From Marinactinospora thermotolerans DSM 45154 (lineage in GTDB: Bacteria > Actinomycetota > Actinomycetes > Streptosporangiales > Streptosporangiaceae), in contig NZ_FUWS01000009.1 of assembly GCF_900167435.1 (NCBI RefSeq), positions 62,001 through 126,000 on the forward strand: a DNA stretch of 64,000 nucleotides. The letters are read 5' to 3'. Position 1 is the stretch's first letter, and the number at the start of each line of letters is the position of its first letter. The translations under genes and the position numbers were made by a program. Shown here piece by piece: positions 1 through 7,847 of this stretch. The notes below the pieces were generated by a model. That model was not told the DNA's origin. It ran no database searches and saw only the letters and a program-made list of their open reading frames with translations.

Positions 1-1156
1 CGACGGCAACCCCTACCCCGCGGTGGTCGACGGCAAGATCGTCTGGGTCATCGACGCCTACACCACCTCGCGCGGCTACCCCTACGCCACGCCGATCGAC
101 CTGGCCGACGCCACCGAGGACACCTTCACCCAGAGCACCACCTCGGTCGACACCCTGCCGGGCAACCAGGTCAACTACATCCGCAACTCGGTGAAGGCCA
201 CCGTCGACGCCTACGACGGCACGGTCACGGTCTACGGCTGGGACGAGAGCGACCCGGTGCTGAAGACCTGGTCGCAGGCGTTCCCCGACCTGGTCACCGA
301 GCGCGATGAGATCAGCGACGAGCTCATCTCGCACATGCGCTACCCCGACGACCTCTACAAGGTGCAGCGCGAGATCCTCAAGCGCTACCACGTCACCGAC
401 GCCAACGCGTTCTACGGCGGTCAGGACTTCTGGAACGTCCCCGACGACCCCACCAAGGAGGGCGACAGCCCCGAGCCGCCCTACCGTCAGACGCTGCGCT
501 TCCCCGGTGACGAGCAGGCGAGCTTCTCGCTGACCTCCACCTTCGTGCCGCGGGGACGTGAGAACCTGGCCGCCTTCATGGCGGTGGACAGCGATCCCAC
601 GTCGGACAACTACGGCAAGGTGCGCATCCTGGAGCTGCCGCGCAGCACCGTGATCCTCGGTCCGGGACAGGTGCAGGCCCAATACGAGGCCGACGCCGAC
701 GTCCGTAGCGTGCTGCTGCCCCTGGAACAGAGCGACTCCTCGCGGGTCATCTACGGCAACCTGCTCACGCTGCCCTTCGCCGGCGGTCTGCTCTACGTCG
801 AGCCGCTGTACGTCCAGTCGGAGAGCAGCGCGTCCTCCTACCCGCTGCTCCAGCAGGTCCTCGTGGGCTTCGGCGAGGAGGTCGCGATCGGCCGCAACCT
901 CCAAGACGCCCTGAACAACCTGTTCGAGGGCGGGGAGCAGCCGCTGCCCGAGGAGGGGACCGAGGAGCAGCCCGAGTCCGGTGGCGAGGGCGGCGACCCG
1001 CCCGCCGGCGATCTCGCCGCCGCGCTCCAGGACGCCACGCAGGCCTACGAGGACGGGCAGGAGGCCCTTCGCGACGGTGACTTCGCGGCCTACGGCGAGG
1101 CCAACGAGCGCCTGGAGGAGGCGCTGCGTCGCGCCGAGGAGGCCGGCGGGTCCTGA
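1..1156 (+). CDS. UPF0182 family membrane protein, C-terminal part (5' end outside window)
   Basis: The reading frame is open from the window edge, so only about the last 384 residues are present. The visible part matches the extracytoplasmic C-terminal half of the UPF0182 family, large actinobacterial proteins with several N-terminal membrane helices: it has the family-like stretch AYTTSRGYPYATP near residue 20 and later VILGPGQVQAQYEADADV. The last 80 residues are acidic and Gly/Pro-rich, followed by an Ala/Glu helix that could form a coiled coil. The molecular function of the family is unknown. The gene ends with TGA and is followed by the tRNA promoter region. An in-frame GTG at 23 is not the real start, because homology extends upstream of it. 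Confidence 0.85.
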   Translation, partial: DGNPYPAVVDGKIVWVIDAYTTSRGYPYATPIDLADATEDTFTQSTTSVDTLPGNQVNYIRNSVKATVDAYDGTVTVYGWDESDPVLKTWSQAFPDLVTERDEISDELISHMRYPDDLYKVQREILKRYHVTDANAFYGGQDFWNVPDDPTKEGDSPEPPYRQTLRFPGDEQASFSLTSTFVPRGRENLAAFMAVDSDPTSDNYGKVRILELPRSTVILGPGQVQAQYEADADVRSVLLPLEQSDSSRVIYGNLLTLPFAGGLLYVEPLYVQSESSASSYPLLQQVLVGFGEEVAIGRNLQDALNNLFEGGEQPLPEEGTEEQPESGGEGGDPPAGDLAAALQDATQAYEDGQEALRDGDFAAYGEANERLEEALRRAEEAGGS

Positions 1157-1240
1157 CCCGGGTCCGGTCTCCCGGTGGGGTCGTCGTCCGCGCGCCGCGC
1201 GGGTGGCGGCCCCACCGCCGTTGTGGCCGGGGCAAACGAT

Positions 1241-1269
1241 TTGGCCTGTTCCGCCGACTGCGCTACTGT
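1241..1269 (+). promoter_or_regulatory. Promoter of initiator tRNA copy 1
   Basis: TTGGCC (1241-1246) and TACTGT (1264-1269) are separated by exactly 17 nt and lie 13 nt before the tRNA 5' end. The same element with the same 17-nt spacing precedes the other two tRNA copies, which supports it as a housekeeping-sigma promoter. Confidence 0.7.
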
Positions 1270-1282
1270 GGTGGAACACCGA

Positions 1283-1359
1283 CGCGGGGTGGAGCAGTTC
1301 GGTAGCTCGCTGGGCTCATAACCCAGAGGTCGCAGGTTCAAATCCTGTCCCCGCTACCA
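1283..1359 (+). tRNA. tRNA-fMet (CAT), copy 1
   Basis: This is a 77-nt cloverleaf with an encoded CCA. The anticodon loop is CTCATAA with anticodon CAT. The anticodon stem has the three consecutive G:C pairs (GGG/CCC) that mark initiator tRNA, and the 5' C1 is mismatched against U72, another initiator hallmark seen in actinomycetes. The T arm is GCAGG-TTCAAAT-CCTGT. Two further identical copies lie at 1589-1665 and 7050-7126. Confidence 0.97.
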
Positions 1360-1365
1360 CGTGGT

Positions 1366-1396
1366 ACGGCCCGGATCTCATCGAGATCCGGGCCGT
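1366..1396 (+). terminator. Hairpin terminator after tRNA-fMet copy 1
   Basis: Perfect 14-bp stem (1366-1379 with 1383-1396) and a 3-nt ATC loop, 7 nt after the tRNA CCA end. There is no U tract, as is common in high-GC actinobacteria. The second copy has nearly the same hairpin. Confidence 0.75.
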
Positions 1397-1546
1397 CGCA
1401 GTTCCGGGACCCTCCCGGCACCACCGGACCGCCCGGTCGAGGCGATCGCGCGGTCCATCCCGTGGCGAGGGGCGGCGCTGCCCACCGCGCGGCCGTCCGG
1501 CGGTCTCCGCGGGTTCGGTCGGCGCTCGCCCGCCCGTCAATCCGAG

Positions 1547-1575
1547 TTGGTACTGGGCCGTCTTCGCGATAGTGT
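1547..1575 (+). promoter_or_regulatory. Promoter of initiator tRNA copy 2
   Basis: TTGGTA (1547-1552), a 17-nt spacer, and TAGTGT (1570-1575), 13 nt before the tRNA. Its sequence differs from the promoters of copies 1 and 3, but the geometry is identical. Confidence 0.7.
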
Positions 1576-1588
1576 GGGGACACATCGA

Positions 1589-1665
1589 CGCGGGGTGGAG
1601 CAGTTCGGTAGCTCGCTGGGCTCATAACCCAGAGGTCGCAGGTTCAAATCCTGTCCCCGCTACCA
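1589..1665 (+). tRNA. tRNA-fMet (CAT), copy 2
   Basis: Identical in all 77 nt to copy 1, with anticodon CAT and the initiator-type GGG/CCC anticodon stem. It starts 229 nt after the end of copy 1. The downstream flank shares the terminator and following bases with copy 1, showing that the two arose by local duplication. Confidence 0.97.
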
Positions 1666-1672
1666 CGTGGCG

Positions 1673-1701
1673 CGGCCCGGATCTCATCGAGATCCGGGCC
1701 G
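1673..1701 (+). terminator. Hairpin terminator after tRNA-fMet copy 2
   Basis: Perfect 13-bp stem (1673-1685 with 1689-1701), ATC loop. It also sits just beyond the 3' end of the convergent GntP permease gene, so it may stop transcription from both sides. Confidence 0.7.
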
Positions 1702-1719
1702 TCGCAGTTCCGGGGCCGG

Positions 1720-3129
1720 CTACACCAGCAGCCAGAGCAGGCCCGCCATCGCGAAGCCCACCACCGACAGGATGGTCTCCAAGACGGTCCAGGTCTTCAG
1801 GGTGTCCTTGACACTCATGTTGAAGTACTTGGCGATGATCCAGAAGCCGCCGTCGTTGACGTGGCTGGCGATGATCGAGCCGGCCGCGATCGCGACCGCG
1901 AGCAGGGCCAGCTGGACCTGGCTGTAGTCGCCGCCCGCGACCAGCGGGCTGACGATACCGCCGGTCGTCACGATCGCCACGGTCGCCGACCCCTGGGCGA
2001 TCCGCAGACCACAGCTGATGACGTAGGCCAGCACGATCAGCGGCAGGCCGGCCCCCGACAGCGTCTCGGCCAGGGCGCTTCCCACCCCCGTCGCCGAGAT
2101 GACCTTGCCGAAGAACGCGCCGGCGCCCACCACGAGCAGGATCATGCCGACCGGCCGCAGCGACGCGCCGGTCAGCTCGCTGAACTCGGCGACGGTCATG
2201 CCTCGGCGGACCCCCAGCAGGTAGAACGCCAACAGCACCGCGATGGTCAGCGCCACCGCCGGGTTGCCGAGGAAGGTCAGGATCTGGAGGGCGGTGCCGC
2301 CCTCGGGCAGCATGATCGTCCCGAAGGTCGCGCCCAGGATGAGCAGCAGCGGGATCGCGATCACCAGGGCCACGGTCGCCAGGGACACCGGGGAACGCGG
2401 ACCGTCCTCGGCCGCGTCGCCGTCGGAGCCGGCCGCGAGGAAGTCGTCGGGGATGCTCACCGGCACGCGCGGCGCGATCCACAACGGCCAGGCGATGCCC
2501 GCCGCGACGAAGGCCGGGATGCCGCAGACGAAGCCCATGACGATGAGCCAGCCCAGTCCCACGCCGAGCAGGCCGGCGGCGGCGGTGGGGCCCGGGTGCG
2601 GCGGCAGGAAGGCGTGTGTCATGGACAGCCCCGCCAACAGGGGCAGCGCGTACAGCACCAGCGACCGTCCGCCCCGTTTCGCGGCCACGTAGACCAGGGG
2701 CGCGAGCACGAAGATGCCGATGTCGAAGAAGACGGGGATGCCGAAGATCAGGCCGGCCAGGCCCATGGCGACCGGTGCGCCCTTGGGGCCGAACAGCTTC
2801 AGCAACCGGCGGGTGAGCACGTCGGCGCCCCCGGAGCGTTCCAGGATGGCGCCCAGGACCGTGCCCAGGCCGATGATCGGCGCGATGTGTCCCAGGATCC
2901 CGCCGAAGCCGGTCTCAAGGAGCGATTCGCTGCTGCTCAGCGCGGTGCCGACGATCTCGTTCACTCCGAGACCGGCCGCCAGGGCGAGGAACAGGCCGCT
3001 GATCAGCAGGGAGACGAACGGCTCCAGCTTGATCTTGATGATGAGGAACAACAGGACCGCGATGGCGGCGGCGCACAGGAGCAGCAGCCCCGGCGTCGTG
3101 CCGTGCAGCCAGCTGAGGAGAGCGGTCAT
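1720..3129 (-). CDS. GntP family permease (DsdX-like, probable D-amino acid or organic acid:H+ symporter)
   Basis: A 469-residue integral membrane protein with about 12-14 hydrophobic helices throughout, the usual length for the GntP family (gluconate, D-serine and related permeases). It begins MTALLSWLHG, and conserved GntP-like segments are visible (for example LPPHPGPTAAA near residue 176, ASHVNDGGFW near the C-terminus). A CGGAGA-type ribosome site precedes the ATG. It is the last gene of a minus-strand run with an N-acyl-D-amino-acid deacylase and a D-serine-deaminase-like enzyme. By analogy with DsdX, the D-serine permease of this family, I infer it imports a D-amino acid or N-acylated derivative. 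The substrate is not proven; gluconate-type acids remain possible. Confidence 0.88.
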   Translation of the reverse strand: MTALLSWLHGTTPGLLLLCAAAIAVLLFLIIKIKLEPFVSLLISGLFLALAAGLGVNEIVGTALSSSESLLETGFGGILGHIAPIIGLGTVLGAILERSGGADVLTRRLLKLFGPKGAPVAMGLAGLIFGIPVFFDIGIFVLAPLVYVAAKRGGRSLVLYALPLLAGLSMTHAFLPPHPGPTAAAGLLGVGLGWLIVMGFVCGIPAFVAAGIAWPLWIAPRVPVSIPDDFLAAGSDGDAAEDGPRSPVSLATVALVIAIPLLLILGATFGTIMLPEGGTALQILTFLGNPAVALTIAVLLAFYLLGVRRGMTVAEFSELTGASLRPVGMILLVVGAGAFFGKVISATGVGSALAETLSGAGLPLIVLAYVISCGLRIAQGSATVAIVTTGGIVSPLVAGGDYSQVQLALLAVAIAAGSIIASHVNDGGFWIIAKYFNMSVKDTLKTWTVLETILSVVGFAMAGLLWLLV

Positions 3130-3165
3130 GGGTCGGGTGTCTCCGATGGGGAGGTGGTGAGGAGC

Positions 3166-3190
3166 GCCCCGCCCGCGGCGCGGGCGGGGC
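3166..3190 (-). promoter_or_regulatory. Strong intergenic hairpin between deacylase and permease genes
   Basis: Perfect 11-bp GC stem (3166-3176 with 3180-3190), 3-nt loop, 36 nt upstream of the permease ATG within the 171-nt gap. It could be a partial terminator, or a processing or stabilising element that tunes permease expression relative to the enzymes. Confidence 0.4.
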
Positions 3191-3300
3191 GGGGAGCCGG
3201 GGCCGCCGGGAAGGCGGGCCCCGGGAGAGGCCCGGAGCGGGCCGCCGGCGCGCGTGGGAGGCGCCGCCGGTGGTAGGTGGTGGCAGACCCGGGAACGGGC

Positions 3301-4914
3301 TCAGAGGGCGCGGGTGCCCTCCGCGGTCCGGCGCAGCGCCCGGCCGGGCAGCGCCTCGGTGCGCTCCCCCTCCTCGACGACGGCGACGCCGTTGACGAAG
3401 ACGTAGGGGATGCCGGTGGCGGGCCGGCGCGGTGCATCGAAGGTCGCCTCGTCGCGAACGGTGTCGGGGTCGAACAGGACGAGGTCGGCGTGGTTGCCGA
3501 CGCGGACGACGCCGCGGTCGCGCAGCCCCAACCGGGCGGCGGCGCGACCGGTCAGGTGGTGGACGCACTCCTCCAGGCCGAGGATCCCCAGCTCGCGCAC
3601 GTAACGCGCCAGGTAGCGGGGGAAGGTCCCCCAGGCGCGCGGGTGGGGCAGGTCGCCGACGAGGATCCCGTCGGAGCCGCCCGTGTGCGCACGGTGGCGC
3701 ATGATGGTCTGCACGTTCTCCTCGTGGCCGACGTGCTGGAGGATCGTCGTCGCCAGGTTGTCGGCGATGAGGTGGTCGAAGTAGAACTCGGTGGGGTCGC
3801 TGCCGCTCTCGCGGGCCAGCTCGGCGATGGTCCGCCCGACCCGGTCGCCCAGCTCCGGGTTGCGCACACCGCTGATCTGGATCGTGTTCCAGTCCACGAC
3901 GACCCCGTGGCAGCCGTCGGTCCCCTCGTGCTCCATCTCGTGGCGGATGCGGGCGCGGTCCTGTGGTGTGGCCAGCCGGCGCAGCAGTTCGCCCGGCCCG
4001 CCGGAGAAGGCCCAGCTCGGCAGGATCGCGGCGAGCGTCGTCGAACCGGGGAGGTAGGGGTAGGTGTCCAGGGAGATGTCCACACCCTCGTCCAGTGCCG
4101 CGTCCAGCAGCTCCAGCAGCTCCCCCGCGCGGCCGCGGTTGGGTTCGAAGTTCATCGTGGCGTGGGCGAGGTGCAACGAGCAGCCGGAACGTCGCGCCAC
4201 GTCGATCATCTCGGCGTAGGCGTCGAGCGCGCCGGCGCCGTAGGAGCGGTGGTGCGGCGCGTAGAAACCGCCCCATTCGGCGACGGCGCGGCACAGTTCG
4301 GTCAGCTCGCCGTCGTCGGCGTACATGCCCGGCGTGTAGGTGAGCCCGCTCGACATGCCGACCGCGCCCTCGCGCATGCCGGTGGCGACGATCTCGCGCA
4401 TCCGGGCCACCTCCTCGGCGGTCGCCGGACGCGCGTCCGGGCCGACCACCAGCATGCGCACGGTCCCCTGGGGGACGAGGTAGCAGGCGTTGCAGGCGAT
4501 GCCCTGGTCGAGCCGGTCGAGGTAGCCGGCGACCGTGCGCCAGGAGAAGTCGAAGTCGTCGGGTTCGCCGTTCCAGCCGGCGATCTGCTGCCGGATGGCC
4601 GGCAAGGCGGTGTCGTCGATCGGGGCGAAGGACAGTCCGTCCTGGCCCAGGACCTCACAGGTCACGCCCTGGGTGACCTTCGCGGTGTGGTCGGGGTTGG
4701 CCAGGATCTGGAGGTCGGAGTGGGCGTGCATGTCGATGAACCCGGGGCTCAGGGCCAGCCCGTCGGCGTCGATCACCCGCCGCGCCGGTCCACGATGGCC
4801 GGGGGAGACGGGGTGGATGCCGGTGATCCGGCCGTTGTCGATCTCGACGTCGGCGGGGTAGCCGGGGGCCCCGGTCCCGTCGATGACCGTCGCGTTGGTG
4901 ATGAGGATGTCCAT
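3301..4914 (-). CDS. N-acyl-D-amino-acid deacylase (D-aminoacylase, amidohydrolase family)
   Basis: A 537-residue cytoplasmic zinc amidohydrolase that should hydrolyse N-acyl-D-amino acids to the free D-amino acid and a fatty/organic acid. The N-terminus is the typical amidohydrolase beta-sandwich start (MDILITNATVIDGTG). The metal-binding HAHSD motif is near residue 63. The D-aminoacylase core includes SSGLTYTPGMYA, APHHRSYG and HLAHA, and the C-terminus has GNHADLVLFDPDTV. I chose the ATG at 4914 because GGAGG lies just upstream and homology starts there; an in-frame upstream extension to 5064 overlaps the neighbouring gene. It lies 71 nt behind the D-serine-deaminase-like gene, in the same direction, so the product could feed that enzyme. 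Confidence 0.92.
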   Translation of the reverse strand: MDILITNATVIDGTGAPGYPADVEIDNGRITGIHPVSPGHRGPARRVIDADGLALSPGFIDMHAHSDLQILANPDHTAKVTQGVTCEVLGQDGLSFAPIDDTALPAIRQQIAGWNGEPDDFDFSWRTVAGYLDRLDQGIACNACYLVPQGTVRMLVVGPDARPATAEEVARMREIVATGMREGAVGMSSGLTYTPGMYADDGELTELCRAVAEWGGFYAPHHRSYGAGALDAYAEMIDVARRSGCSLHLAHATMNFEPNRGRAGELLELLDAALDEGVDISLDTYPYLPGSTTLAAILPSWAFSGGPGELLRRLATPQDRARIRHEMEHEGTDGCHGVVVDWNTIQISGVRNPELGDRVGRTIAELARESGSDPTEFYFDHLIADNLATTILQHVGHEENVQTIMRHRAHTGGSDGILVGDLPHPRAWGTFPRYLARYVRELGILGLEECVHHLTGRAAARLGLRDRGVVRVGNHADLVLFDPDTVRDEATFDAPRRPATGIPYVFVNGVAVVEEGERTEALPGRALRRTAEGTRAL

Positions 4915-4985
4915 GGCCGCCTCCAGAGGGCGAGGGCGTCGGGTGACCGTCCCCGGCCCAAGAGGAGTGGGGCCGGGGACGGCGG

Positions 4986-6314
4986 CTAGAAGAAGGTGCG
5001 CACGAGCCCCACGACGAGCGGGTCCGCGGAGTCGGCGTCGTCGACGACGGGGATGAGCCCCCACTTGTCGAAGGCGGTGCAGGGGTGGGACAGGCCCAGG
5101 CGAAGCTCGTCACCGATCCGGACGGGCGGAGCGGAGCGGTCGGACCAGCGCAGGAAACCGTGCTGGTCGTTGACCGCGGTGACGGACAGGCCCTCGGGGG
5201 CGGGGAGGAGACCCCCGTCCCGGTGGATGTAGTGCACCTCGGGGAGCCCCTCGTCGAAGGGCACGTCCCGCTTCCCGGCGTCGAACAGGGCGAGGCCCGG
5301 CTCGGGGAGGGAGGAGACGCGGGCCCAGCCGTGCATCGCGGAGCGCAGGGTGGCGTCGCCCGTCCGCCGGAACGGGGTCATCGTCCGGTAGAAGCCGTCG
5401 TCGTGGGCGATGTAGGCGCCCGAGCGCAGGACCACCCGCGCGGGTTCGCCGGTCCGGCCCTGCGGGTCGTGGAGCGGGGCCAGGACCTCGGTGACGAGGT
5501 CGAAGTAGGAGCTGCCGCCCGCGGTGAGCACGGGAACGGCGTCCTCGGGGTAGTGTCCGGCGGCGCGGATGCGGTGGTGGGCGGTCGCGAGCGTGCCGAG
5601 GTAGTCGCGCACGCGCTCCAGGTCCTCGGGGGCCGTGCCGTGGGCGAGCGCGCCCTCGTAGCCGCTGACCCCGGCGAGGGAGAGCACGGGGGAGGCGGCG
5701 ATGGCCGCGGCGATGTCCAGCGCCTCCTCCAGGGTACGGGCCCCGGTACGGCCTCCGGTTCCGCCGACCTCGACGAGGACCGGCAGCGGCCGTGGAACCT
5801 GCTCCATGGCCAGCGCGGCACTCATCAGCTCGACGATGCGGACGGAATCGGCCCAGGTGAGGACGGTGAAATCGGGGTCGGCGGCGAGTTCGGCGGCGAG
5901 CCAGCGCAGCGTCAGCGGGGACAGCACCGCGTTGGCGACCTGCACGCGGGACACCCCGAAGGAGCGGGCGACGAACAGCTGCGCCCCGTTGGCGACGGTG
6001 ATCGCCCAGGCCCCGGCCGCGAGCTGGCGTTGCCACAGTTCGGGGGCCATCGTGGTCTTGCCGTGGGGGGCGAGGTCCACGCCGCGCTCGTGACACCAGG
6101 AGGCCATGGTGGCGATGTTGTGCTCCAGCGCCGCCTCCGACAGGGTGAGCAGCGGTGTCGGCAGGTGCGACCGGCGCGGTCGGGTGGCCAGGTACTCCTG
6201 GACGGTCAGCCCCCAGGCGGCGGGCGGCAGGCCCTTGTCGTGGGGGCCGAGGACCCGCGTGGAAAGGGCCGCGACGGTGTCGTCGCGCAGGTGGGCGGAG
6301 GGAGTGATCGGCAT
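4986..6314 (-). CDS. PLP-dependent D-amino acid deaminase (DSD1/D-threonine aldolase-like, alanine racemase fold)
   Basis: A 442-residue protein with an N-terminal alanine-racemase-type barrel and the C-terminal D-serine-dehydratase-like domain. The PLP Schiff-base lysine is in APHGKTT (Lys86). The C-terminal LSHPCTAFDKW around residue 415 supplies the His and Cys that bind zinc in eukaryotic-type D-serine dehydratases. Such enzymes convert D-serine or D-threonine to a 2-oxo acid and ammonia, or cleave D-threo-3-hydroxy amino acids. GGAGAAAGG precedes the ATG. It is the first gene of the minus-strand cluster and diverges from ridA, whose product deaminates the enamine/imine intermediates that such PLP enzymes release. 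Exact substrate unknown. Confidence 0.88.
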   Translation of the reverse strand: MPITPSAHLRDDTVAALSTRVLGPHDKGLPPAAWGLTVQEYLATRPRRSHLPTPLLTLSEAALEHNIATMASWCHERGVDLAPHGKTTMAPELWQRQLAAGAWAITVANGAQLFVARSFGVSRVQVANAVLSPLTLRWLAAELAADPDFTVLTWADSVRIVELMSAALAMEQVPRPLPVLVEVGGTGGRTGARTLEEALDIAAAIAASPVLSLAGVSGYEGALAHGTAPEDLERVRDYLGTLATAHHRIRAAGHYPEDAVPVLTAGGSSYFDLVTEVLAPLHDPQGRTGEPARVVLRSGAYIAHDDGFYRTMTPFRRTGDATLRSAMHGWARVSSLPEPGLALFDAGKRDVPFDEGLPEVHYIHRDGGLLPAPEGLSVTAVNDQHGFLRWSDRSAPPVRIGDELRLGLSHPCTAFDKWGLIPVVDDADSADPLVVGLVRTFF

Positions 6315-6399
6315 GCTCGGCCTTTCTCCTGGGCCGGCTCGTCAGGTTGGGCCGGACCGAGCGGCTGCGATGAGGCGGACGCACTGGAGTGCGTTGCAA

Positions 6400-6423
6400 C
6401 ATATGCAACGTGCATTGCATATG
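6400..6423. promoter_or_regulatory. Palindromic operator between D-amino acid genes and ridA
   Basis: CATATGCAA (6400-6408), a 6-nt spacer and TTGCATATG (6415-6423) form a perfect inverted repeat with 9-bp arms in the middle of the 235-nt divergent promoter region. A further TTGCAA half-like element lies immediately to the left. It is AT-rich against a GC-rich background. The symmetry and size fit a dimeric GntR- or IclR-type repressor; no such regulator is encoded beside it. Confidence 0.6.
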
Positions 6424-6549
6424 ATGTTGAACTCGTTCTAGCATGGGCGAAATGCCGAGTCAACGGCGAACGGCGGACGAAAAACGGGTGACATCCGCCC
6501 CTGCCTCTCCGGGTCGGAGCCGATGTCACCGTGGAAAGGGAAGAACGCG

Positions 6550-6954
6550 ATGAGCGGCAAGGAAGCGATCCGGACCGAGGCGGCCCCCGCGCCGGCGCAC
6601 ACCTTCTCCCAGGGGGTTCGCAAGGGCCCGATCCTCCAGGTCTCCGGCCAGGGGCCGGTCGACCCGGTCACCAACGCCTACGTCCACCCCGGTGACGTCA
6701 AGGCCCAGACGCTGCGCACCCTGGAGAACATCGCCGCGATCCTGGAGGCCGGCGGGGCCTCGCTGAACGACGTCGTCATGTTCCGCGTCTACCTGACCGA
6801 GCGGGCCCACTTCGGCGAGATGAACGAGGCCTACGGGGAGTTCGTCTCCTCGCGCGTCACCGACGGGGTGCTGCCCTCGCGCACGACCGTCTTCACCGGG
6901 CTGCCCCGCGAGGAGATGCTCGTCGAGATCGACGCGCTGGCCGTCGTCGACTAG
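6550..6954 (+). CDS. RidA family enamine/imine deaminase
   Basis: A 134-residue cytoplasmic trimeric protein of the YjgF/YER057c/UK114 family, which hydrolyses reactive 2-aminoacrylate-type enamine/imine intermediates. Family features: FSQGVRKGPILQVSGQGP at the N-terminus, GDVKAQTLRTLENIAAIL, VVMFRVYLTE, and the C-terminal PSRTTVFTGLPREEMLVEI with the conserved arginine that binds the substrate carboxylate. I placed the start at 6550 (AAAGGGA upstream) rather than the in-frame ATG at 6523. It is divergent from the PLP D-amino acid deaminase, the kind of enzyme whose by-product it would detoxify. Confidence 0.92.
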   Translation: MSGKEAIRTEAAPAPAHTFSQGVRKGPILQVSGQGPVDPVTNAYVHPGDVKAQTLRTLENIAAILEAGGASLNDVVMFRVYLTERAHFGEMNEAYGEFVSSRVTDGVLPSRTTVFTGLPREEMLVEIDALAVVD

Positions 6955-6963
6955 CGGCCGGCC

Positions 6964-6993
6964 GCGGGGCCGGACGCCTCCGTCCGGCCCCGC
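6964..6993 (+). terminator. Terminator after ridA
   Basis: Perfect 13-bp GC stem (6964-6976 with 6981-6993) and a 4-nt loop, starting 10 nt after the ridA stop codon. Confidence 0.75.
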
Positions 6994-7007
6994 GCCCTAT
7001 CGTCGAT

Positions 7008-7036
7008 TTGGTCGGGGGACGATGACGCGCTACTGT
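7008..7036 (+). promoter_or_regulatory. Promoter of initiator tRNA copy 3
   Basis: TTGGTC (7008-7013), a 17-nt spacer, and TACTGT (7031-7036), 13 nt before the tRNA. From the -10 region into the tRNA the sequence is identical to that of copy 1. Confidence 0.7.
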
Positions 7037-7049
7037 GGTGGAACACCGA

Positions 7050-7126
7050 CGCGGGGTGGAGCAGTTCGGTAGCTCGCTGGGCTCATAACCCAGAGGTCGC
7101 AGGTTCAAATCCTGTCCCCGCTACCA
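7050..7126 (+). tRNA. tRNA-fMet (CAT), copy 3
   Basis: Identical to copies 1 and 2 over all 77 nt, with CCA encoded. It lies on the far side of the D-amino acid cluster from copy 2 and in the same orientation, so the cluster is flanked by direct repeats. Confidence 0.97.
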
Positions 7127-7130
7127 CGAA

Positions 7131-7165
7131 CGAGGGCCCGGGACTCATCGAGTCCCGGGCCCTCG
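7131..7165 (+). terminator. Terminator after tRNA-fMet copy 3
   Basis: Perfect 16-bp stem (7131-7146 with 7150-7165) and a 3-nt ATC loop. Same design as the other two tRNA terminators but with a different stem sequence. Confidence 0.75.
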
Positions 7166-7235
7166 TCTCTGTCCGCGCCCCCCCCGATGAGCGCGACGCC
7201 CCTGGGTGGGGCGCCGCTTGAGCGACGGGGCCGCC

Positions 7236-7754
7236 TCAGGCCACCTGGAAGCCGTCGCAGGAGACGAAGGCCTCCTCCTCGGCCGTCCACACCACGGTGT
7301 ACACGCCGGAGGCGGGGGTCTCAGGGGCGGATTCGAAGTCCGCGGGGAAGGCCACCTCGGCCCAGTCGGTCCCGGTGGTCTGGGTCTGGGCGCGGTAGGT
7401 GTCTCCCGAAGGGGCCACCACCAGGGCGGTCAACAGACGCTCACCGGTCCCCTCGGCGTCACGCAGCCGAAGGTTCGCGGGCGCCTCGGAGACCTCCGTG
7501 CGCGGGGCCGCGGTCTCCCACGCGCCAGGGGCGGCGCTGTTCTTACGGGGTTCGCAGCTCATCGTCTCGGCGTTGAACCGCAGCGTCTCGTCCGCGGGTT
7601 CGGGTGAGACGGAGGCGGAGGAACTGGGCGCGATCATCGCCTCCAGTTCCTCGGTCGTCGGATTGTCGGCGTTCGCGCAGCCAGTCAGCAGCAGCACGCC
7701 GGCGGCGAGCGGTAGAAGGCGCGCCAGATGTGAGGAAGAGGGGAGGGCAGGCAC
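7236..7754 (-). CDS. Secreted lipoprotein of unknown function
   Basis: A 172-residue protein with a short hydrophobic signal peptide ending in the lipobox LLTGC (Cys26). A Ser/Thr/Glu-rich linker is followed by about 110 residues with no family I recognise. Two further cysteines (in MSCEP and VSCDG) could pair in the exported domain. I chose the GTG at 7754: it gives a compact signal peptide, and the -10-like TAGTAAT (7764-7770) lies only about 9 nt upstream, suggesting a leaderless transcript. An in-frame start at 7820 would add 22 residues before the signal. Function unknown. Confidence 0.65.
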   Translation of the reverse strand: MPALPSSSHLARLLPLAAGVLLLTGCANADNPTTEELEAMIAPSSSASVSPEPADETLRFNAETMSCEPRKNSAAPGAWETAAPRTEVSEAPANLRLRDAEGTGERLLTALVVAPSGDTYRAQTQTTGTDWAEVAFPADFESAPETPASGVYTVVWTAEEEAFVSCDGFQVA

Positions 7755-7847
7755 GAGCGGCAGATTACTACGCGCTCGCCCCTCGACCGACCCGAACCGG
7801 GACGGAGCCGCCGAAGGCACACGGGTCCGTCCCGGTTCGGGCGCCCC

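Noticed and set aside
1861-3276. A 471-codon plus-strand frame over the GntP permease
   Set aside because: The minus strand encodes a clear permease with helices; the plus frame is its shadow.
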